NCBI GenBank assembly: GCA_005406025.1
Contig: BGZK01000103.1
Coordinates: 682,001 to 746,000, forward strand
DNA length: 64,000 bases
DNA from: Eumeta japonica
Taxonomy: Eukaryota; Arthropoda; Insecta; Lepidoptera; Psychidae
Direction: 5' to 3'
A program made the position numbers and the translations under genes. Shown piece after piece: positions 57,976-64,000 of the stretch (position 1 is the first letter of the stretch; the number at the start of each line of letters is the position of its first letter). A model generated the notes under the pieces. That model had not been told where the DNA came from and did no database searches. It saw only the letters and a list, made by a program, of their open reading frames with translations.

Positions 57976-59381
57976 GACGTAACAATAATTTCAATAAAAG
58001 CGTATAATTTCAAAATTTTAATGTATAACTTTAAAGATTACTCAGACATAAGTACTGCACATTTTTCTGAAGAATAACCAATTAAACAAAAAGTGTAAAA
58101 ATTAAGTAAATATGCTGATACTTCCACTTCTATTCAATTTCAGCCTTGATATACCATGAAATAAATACAAAAACTGAAATCTTGAAATTAGCAGTTTAAT
58201 AAGATCAGAGCAGAATGTAATTGTCGAGCCCGTAATTGATGTTGGTATTGTAACGTCTTACAACACACTAAAATACATAGCAATAAAAAAGGAAAAATAA
58301 AAAATAGAGCTTCAATGCGTGAGGAAAACGAACAAAAGAGAATGTAAAACGAAATTTAATATGTAACTGTAAAATTACATACTGTATATAATATGTACTG
58401 TATGTAATAATACACACTGTAAAATTAATATGTAATTAATCTAGCATGAATGAAAGCAATTCTTTTTTAGCAGTTATCAACTAAAGATTTCTTTAACTCA
58501 TTATTTAAAGTAGATAACTTTATTGAAGTAGCTGTGGCAGCTTTAAACCAAAAAGAAGGAATAGAAAATTTGGCAAAAAATTGAAATATACTAGAAAGCA
58601 ATATGTAGTTTTGAAAACATCTTGTAATGGTGAAGAATAATGGATTTCTCATTTTTTCTGAGATATTTTATCTGACAATAGATTTATAATTAATAATATT
58701 GTCTTAAATAAAACTAATTAGATCTTAGATAGCACTTCATTACCCTCAATCATAATTATGTTTTATTTAGTCAAATACAGCTTTGTCAAAGTTTTAATCA
58801 AGTCTGTTAGCAAAGGTAAAATGAAAATCTACCATTTTTCAAAATTTGACTGAGCTATATATAAATATGTAAAAAATATACCATTTCCTGTTAATATATA
58901 ATTTTTAATCAGTAGTTATAATTTTATTGGTAAAGTCTTGGCATTTTTTATTTTTGTTTTTGAATCTGTTGAAATTAATTTCTATATAGATACGACTTTT
59001 AGTCTTTCATAGGGCAATATGGTCCTTTGCCTAAAATTTACGTCAAATATAGTTTTACAAAGAACGACTGTTCACGCGTTCCCGTCTATCATATACCTAT
59101 CAAGTAAACCCTTTCGCTTTCAAGATTTGCCAAAAATTAATAAATATCAAATAAAGTTGCGCAAAGATAAAAATTGTAAACAAATGCAGAGACAGGTCAG
59201 CCGTTCAGGCAGTGGTTGCAAACATTTTCAAATGTGAAATAAATACACAAAAATATTGCTTATCTACATTTATTCATTTATACTAGTAATAAATTCTTTG
59301 CTATAGAAGTATACAGAATCAGAAATGACAAGATGAGTGATTCAACATGTCTGGCTCTAATATTTATTTATTGATGTTGTG

Positions 59382-59432
59382 TGAATTTGTTGATTTGTTT
59401 TATATAAGATATAAAACAAATCAATAAATTCA
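59382..59432. repeat. 23-bp inverted repeat with 5-base loop
   Basis: The left arm (59,382-59,404) and right arm (59,410-59,432) are complementary over 23 positions with one G:T, so an RNA copy would be fully paired. The core is GATTTGTTTTATA on one side. AT-rich; origin unknown. Confidence 0.85.
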
Positions 59433-59520
59433 TAGGATTGTGTTGTAATTAATTATTTTATTTTTGTGAAGTAAATTCCTGTATTTTATTCTCTGACATA
59501 CTTGGCTGTGGTTTCAACAT

Positions 59521-59673
59521 TTATGTATTAACTCGAAATAACCTCAAATTTATTTTGAAACTTTGTAATAAAACAACTTTTTGAGAATATTTTAATTCAC
59601 GTAGCAACACAACTCTCTCCAATCGCTTTCCGATTTGGTATTCCAAATTGGGACGCATTGCGAATTCGGCCAT
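59521..59673 (-). CDS. Small ORF in a CpG-rich patch, unidentified
   Basis: On minus, AACAAAATGGCC gives a strong start context at 59,673 for a 50-residue frame starting MAEFAMRPNLEYQIGKRLER and ending FRVNT. The first 25 codons are mixed in composition and the rest AT-rich, so only the first part may be exonic; CTAC/GTGAAT is a weak possible donor. The patch 59,640-59,740 is CpG-enriched relative to its surroundings. I do not recognise the sequence. Confidence 0.25.
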   Translation of the reverse strand: MAEFAMRPNLEYQIGKRLERVVLLRELKYSQKVVLLQSFKINLRLFRVNT

Positions 59674-62534
59674 TTTGTTCAAACAAACAACGCGAGCGTC
59701 AACGCGGCTGCCTTGTACCACGCGATCGCCTCATCAATTATTTTTGCAACGGATTTCACCTTAATGATTTCAATATGAAGCCACTTTGGTACAAATAGGA
59801 AAATGACCTTTTTTATCTTCGCATTTCGGCTCACCTTTAATAACTTATTTATTTTAATAGACACTTAAATACACCCTCAACTATCTATTTAACTATTTAT
59901 TCATGGAAAATTACGATTTTAGTATACTTTTGTATATATTTATTAATTACAGTATTGTATGTATTAATATGTAAGTATCGTGTTATCTTACATTTAGAAT
60001 TTTTATAATATTATTATTTAATGTACTCTCACAAACTGTACTGTATAAATAAGAATCAGGTTTTGACATTATTATGTCAAGTAATTGATTGATTTCATCA
60101 TAGTCTGTATGTATAATGTTATATTACACATTGTAAAAGCAGATGGACATGATTGGGCACCAATTTAGATGGACAACACAAATATCACTTGACATATTTG
60201 GTTCAATTTTTTAAAAACGTCTGATTGCAAAAATGTGATACCATTAAATAAAAAGTTAGAATTTGCCACATTTGGAAGGAAAAGCATTATTTTATCAATT
60301 ACAACAATGATAAACATTCCAAATCGAAAAAGGTATAGGTATTCATAAATTTTATTGACATGTACAATTTTCAAATTTTATTGACAAATGCTTGGTTGTA
60401 AATTGAAAAAAAGAGTGGATTCTAAAAATATGACTGTGAAAAATTTATAATGTTAGTGAGTTGTTTTAACCTATGATTTCTTTATTTTTGTCACTGTTGT
60501 ATCATCTTCAGTATTAACTATATTTATCATGTAAAACTTTAAGTTTTAGATGAAAAGATAAGTAATGTCGAAAACTTGTATAAAGATTCAATATGAAGAA
60601 TTAACATCAATATAAAATATACTTTTATCATCTCTATATATAACCTTTTGATACTAATGCAAAATAATTTAAATGATAGACAGGTCAGCAATGGGTGCCC
60701 TAAAAAAATCTTGTGCAGATGAAATTGGTGGCACATGATATTATAAAAGTCAATTTTGAGCACCCGAAACCTATGCCGTCCTATGAAATAATAAATGGAT
60801 GAATGTCAGTGTTGGCTGCAAAATTATCTTCTTTCTTGGGAAATGTGTGTAAATTTACAAATCAAAATAAAATAACTTACTATTATTCCTCGAGATTCAT
60901 GAACATAATACTTTATATATTTTTTGTTTCATGTAACACAACTGTATATGGACATTATTTCAAAATATGTGAGAATAACATTATTGTAAATTGAAAATTG
61001 TACATATAAAAATGCAAAAATACACTCAAGACATTACCTGCTTCTTTTATTTAACAACTTTCAATGAACAATTAAAAAGAGTATTCATTATCAGTACAAA
61101 AACAAAAACCATCTACATTTTAGACAGCTCTCTGTCTAGTTAATGACCAGAAAAAACAATATAGGTATGCAAATCTTTTTTTCTTTCTTTGTATAATACC
61201 TCTATTAATGAACAACTGCAGATAAAAAAATAGTTCTTTAGACTCATTTTTTTCACATATTATATTGGCTTTCATAAATGAGGTCTGATGTTTGAATAAC
61301 ATACATATCATCGACAATAATGTATTCAAACCTAAACAACATCAACAAATAAAAAAAAAACATCACATGACGTTGAAATTATACACAAGGCAAAGATGCA
61401 ATAGTTTTTACGGATTGTTAAAACAAAAAGTAAGATAATATTTAACCTATATACTTTAAATTGTAACAACTTATGCTTTTACCTAAAACACTACTCCAAG
61501 TGTTATTGTTATATTCTGGTTAATAAAGTATTACCCAGCTCTATTAGGAATATTAACTGTATATCTTATTTGAAGGCATGGTTTTTTCAAACTTGTTATA
61601 AAAAAAAAATGTTGTAAATCACAGAAAATACCAATAAAGGAATTATATCCAAATCTGGCAACATACACTTTTCAAGTGAGTCTGAAAATATTGATACATA
61701 CAACCTTATGAATTTATTAAAAATATTGGTATACGAGATGTGCATGGACATAGGTATAGTCAACCAAACATACAATTCACTGAAAATTTATTTTCTTATT
61801 TTATGTACTAATATTTACTTTGTTTCTAAAATTTGATTTAAAATAAGAAAAGCCCATAAGCCTATCAAAACAGAGAATCAATTTTAAATCAAATTTTCGG
61901 AAAATTTGGACATTTGAAAACTTATAATTTCAATAAAAATAAGAATTTTTACATAATAAAAATTTAAATAAGGAAGTTAATGAGAATGTCATGTTGAATT
62001 GGTCAAAACCTAACTATAAATAAACATGTTAAATTTTCTGTTTCTTTTTCATTTCATTAGCGCATAGTATTTTTAACACAGATAATTCTAAACGATGACA
62101 ATTTACAACTGCATAAAAACTTATGCATCTTTTAAAAACCTACTAAAACTTAATGTGTAGATATAATTATAAATGATACATCAATAAAAAAACAAGAATG
62201 TCAATATTCTGCACATTTAAATCTATATCATATTTTTCTCTATATCTAAAATAAAAAAAGTGTAAATGACACTTTTTATTCCTGGCCTCTGCAAATGTTT
62301 ATCAAGAATAACACACACATACACAATAAATGGAAAAACATATGTATACTTATATAAATACAATGTGCATACAATGTATCTACATCAATACAAATGCATA
62401 TGTGCATGCTATCAGTAATAAATAATAGTGTTCTGTATTTGTTTGTCAATACATTATACAAGTATATTTAAAAATATTAATCATAATAATATACACTTAC
62501 TTAATCTGGATAGATTAAGCATCCATTAAACCAT

Positions 62535-62831
62535 TTATTTGGGTATCATCCTACCCCAGCCAAAATACACAAACACAGTTGAGTATGAATACAATATACC
62601 CTGAAGAGAGGGATCCTTTTTATACCTTTTAGCTATGTCATTCGAGTCCGGAGGGTCAAAACGTGAAGGATGGTTGTGACCGATTTCACCATTACCATAA
62701 CAACCAGCAATTGGAGTATCTGGAAATGCAGCACGGAATATATCTTGTTCGACTTCATGCCTTAGGTCTCGACCGACGCAGGAGAGCTTCAAAGCTGCAC
62801 TATATTCGAAACGCGGTACTTTCTCTGCAAA
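62535..62831 (-). CDS. FBXO22-like protein, last coding exon (FIST C-terminal domain)
   Basis: Final exon of an F-box-only-protein-22-like gene. Read on the minus strand it begins FAEKVPRF and runs 98 codons to TAA at 62,535. Visible motifs are LKLSCVGRD, then FPDTPIAGCYGNGEIG, then LYSYSTVFVYFGWG. These correspond to the FIST C-terminal segment of FBXO22, where CVGR and GNGEIG are hallmarks. The acceptor is TACAG before TTTGCA and joins in phase 0 to the upstream exon. The poly(A) hexamer AATAAA overlaps the stop codon (62,534-62,539) and a second lies at 62,275-62,280. Known for the family: mammalian FBXO22 is a substrate receptor of SCF (SKP1-CUL1-F-box) ubiquitin ligases. Inferred: the same role here. 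The F-box end lies beyond the window. Codon use is intact, with no frameshift. Confidence 0.85.
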   Translation of the reverse strand, partial: FAEKVPRFEYSAALKLSCVGRDLRHEVEQDIFRAAFPDTPIAGCYGNGEIGHNHPSRFDPPDSNDIAKRYKKDPSLQGILYSYSTVFVYFGWGRMIPK

Positions 62832-63152
62832 CTGTACAATGACATAATAACTTTTAGTATCAAAATACTAATACAAAATATCTTGTGAAGTGTAATTTTA
62901 TGGCCAGTAAATGACGATATTGTTGGTTATTAATGTTGAGACAAATTTTGGAATTTGTGATGAATCTCGGAATGTGGGCTAATCCATGCAATATATAATC
63001 CATACATATACAACATACAAATGTTGGTTAAACAAAATTAACTAGATAGCCCTGGAGTATGAAGCCAGTGAAATAAAAGATTAAAAGTACTCCAAATTAC
63101 CGTCAAGTTTTACATTTATGTTATACAAATTGATTGTAAAACTTATCCATAC

Positions 63153-63414
63153 CTCATTCACAGTTTTTTGAATCCTTATTTTACTCCAATCTGAGGCTTC
63201 TATTATAAGTGAATAAGCTTCAAAGGAATTTTTGAGCCCATTTTCTTCAAGCCCAGCATCTTTTGCTACAGAAAATACAGCAATAGACACTGTATCATCA
63301 GTCAAGAATGGTCTATCTTCACCATCACTATTGACAAGTTGCAACAAATCCTTTGGATCACGTAATGTATCATCTATTAAACATCCACCTAAAGCAAATG
63401 GTACATCTTTTTGC
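63153..63414 (-). CDS. FBXO22-like protein, penultimate exon
   Basis: Upstream exon of the same gene. The acceptor is tttcag before GCAAAAAG, and the exon ends NEG-type GAG before the donor GTATGG at 63,147-63,152. It opens with one base completing a split codon, then reads QKDVPFALGGCLIDDTL, followed by the DGEDRPFLTDDTVSIAVFS segment and IRIQKTVNE. It has 262 bases, no internal stop and phase 0 at its 3' side, so it splices in frame into the 62,535-62,831 exon. The acidic, glycine-rich 'GGCLIDD' piece fits the FIST region of FBXO22-like proteins, where a similar gly-gly-x-val/leu-asp stretch precedes the C-terminal part. Earlier exons are not in the window. Confidence 0.8.
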
Positions 63415-64000
63415 CTGAAAATGAGTAAAAAATAAACTCCATTATTATATGTATATATATATTATTGTTTCTTAAATTCTTGTTTCTTTTAGAAAAATAA
63501 AATAGAATATTAGCCTTCCATTCTTTTGTTAGTTATAGAGAATCGTAGGAACCTAAGTCTTTTTTATTTTGGTTTTAGCATCAAAGCTGAATATAAGTAA
63601 TTGTAAAATACTAAAATAATAATTAGTATTGCATTATCTTTTTTTCACACTTTTATTTAGAACAATAAGGAAGCAATAAGTAGAGTAACTGTAAAACAAT
63701 AATTTTGAATATAAATGTAAATATAACATTCACCAGTTATGCAGTTGATTGCAACCACAACTTTCTCTGAATTTTCTTTTTAAGTAATATGAAGTAGTGA
63801 GAACTAAAAGAAGTCATCATCGATTGTTTTTCAAACAACAATAATCAATTAAAAAAGTATGCATCTGTAGAGAATGCTTAGCATTGAAATTCTAATGAGA
63901 ATAATTTATTTAAATTATTTCAACAAAAAAATTACAATTATAATATTGTTAATAAGAAAAGTTCTAGAAATGACAATCAACAAACATGAATAACAGCAAA
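63415..64000 (-). other. Intron of the FBXO22-like gene running off the window
   Basis: AT-rich sequence upstream (minus strand) of the 63,153-63,414 exon. I see no further exon with an acceptor/donor pair. The next exon should lie right of the window. Between the two visible exons, 62,832-63,152 is likewise a short (321-base) intron with a GTATGG donor and TACAG acceptor. Confidence 0.7.

Larger units (their letters stand above)
57346..62534. other. Quiet AT-rich stretch downstream of the FBXO22-like gene
   Basis: Apart from the LINE tail fragment at 57,865, the inverted repeat at 59,382 and the small ORF at 59,521-59,673, I see only AT-rich sequence with short chance frames. Part of 61.5-62.5 kb may be 3' UTR if the distal AATAAA at 62,275 or later ones are used. 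Confidence 0.55.

Noticed and set aside
1..64000. Bacterial-type defence system, CRISPR array, operon or phage module
   Set aside because: Composition, introns and repeats show animal nuclear DNA; no direct-repeat/spacer array and no bacterial gene order.

Overview
The window is AT-rich animal nuclear DNA with no prokaryotic signals. It is almost certainly from a moth or butterfly. It carries several dispersed repeats I recognise from Lepidoptera: the ccgg-tcatgtgcga / gggttccgta element at 15,030 and in reverse at 21,431, the longer gggttccgta element at 25,477, and degenerate RTE-type LINE tails with KQIYKAN-like and GVLKRFGTLER-like motifs. Most open reading frames are short chance frames. 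About 95% of the window is intergenic or intronic.

Host genes. The only confident host gene enters from the right edge on the minus strand. Two exons (63,153-63,414 and 62,535-62,831) encode the C-terminal part of an F-box-only-protein-22-like protein with a FIST C-terminal domain. A second candidate is a short first coding exon at 35,194-35,237 (minus), with a good start context and a consensus GTGAGT donor. It implies a long-intron gene running leftwards through the first half of the window. I cannot name that gene. GC/CpG-rich islands (2.7-3.3, 5.9-6.1, 14.7, 18.7, 23.4-24.1, 24.7, 28.9, 31.4, 34.9-35.8, 37.0-37.5, 41.7 and 42.5 kb) stand out of the AT-rich background. They are plausible promoters or conserved regulatory elements. 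One of them ends in a perfect splice donor on the plus strand at 29,071.

Mobile elements. The most interesting object is a full-length but decayed PIF/Harbinger transposon at 46,204-49,366. It is flanked by TTA target duplications and has matching terminal inverted repeats. Its two genes, a DDE transposase on plus and a MADF-type DNA-binding partner on minus, are interlocked: the intron of each contains the last exon of the other, antisense. Other elements are two mariner remnants (49.9 and 53.6 kb), a DUF4817-type DDE transposase (52.6-53.6 kb), a pair of 196-bp hAT MITEs with perfect 8-bp target duplications (56.07 and 57.14 kb), and a third hAT MITE (43.8 kb). There are also several fold-back (hairpin) elements, a ~460-bp repeat present twice in direct orientation (22.7 and 43.3 kb), LINE tails (19.2-20.1 and 34.2 kb) and a 5S rRNA pseudogene (22.25 kb).

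Layout: 0-19 kb is gene-poor with CpG-rich islands and one hexamer-periodic low-complexity locus on each strand. 19-26 kb is dense in repeats. 26-43 kb is putative promoter and intron territory, with CpG islands and degenerate repeats. 43-58 kb is a DNA-transposon cluster. 58-62.5 kb is quiet. 62.5-64 kb holds the FBXO22-like gene. All functional statements are inferred from reading the sequence; no searches were run.
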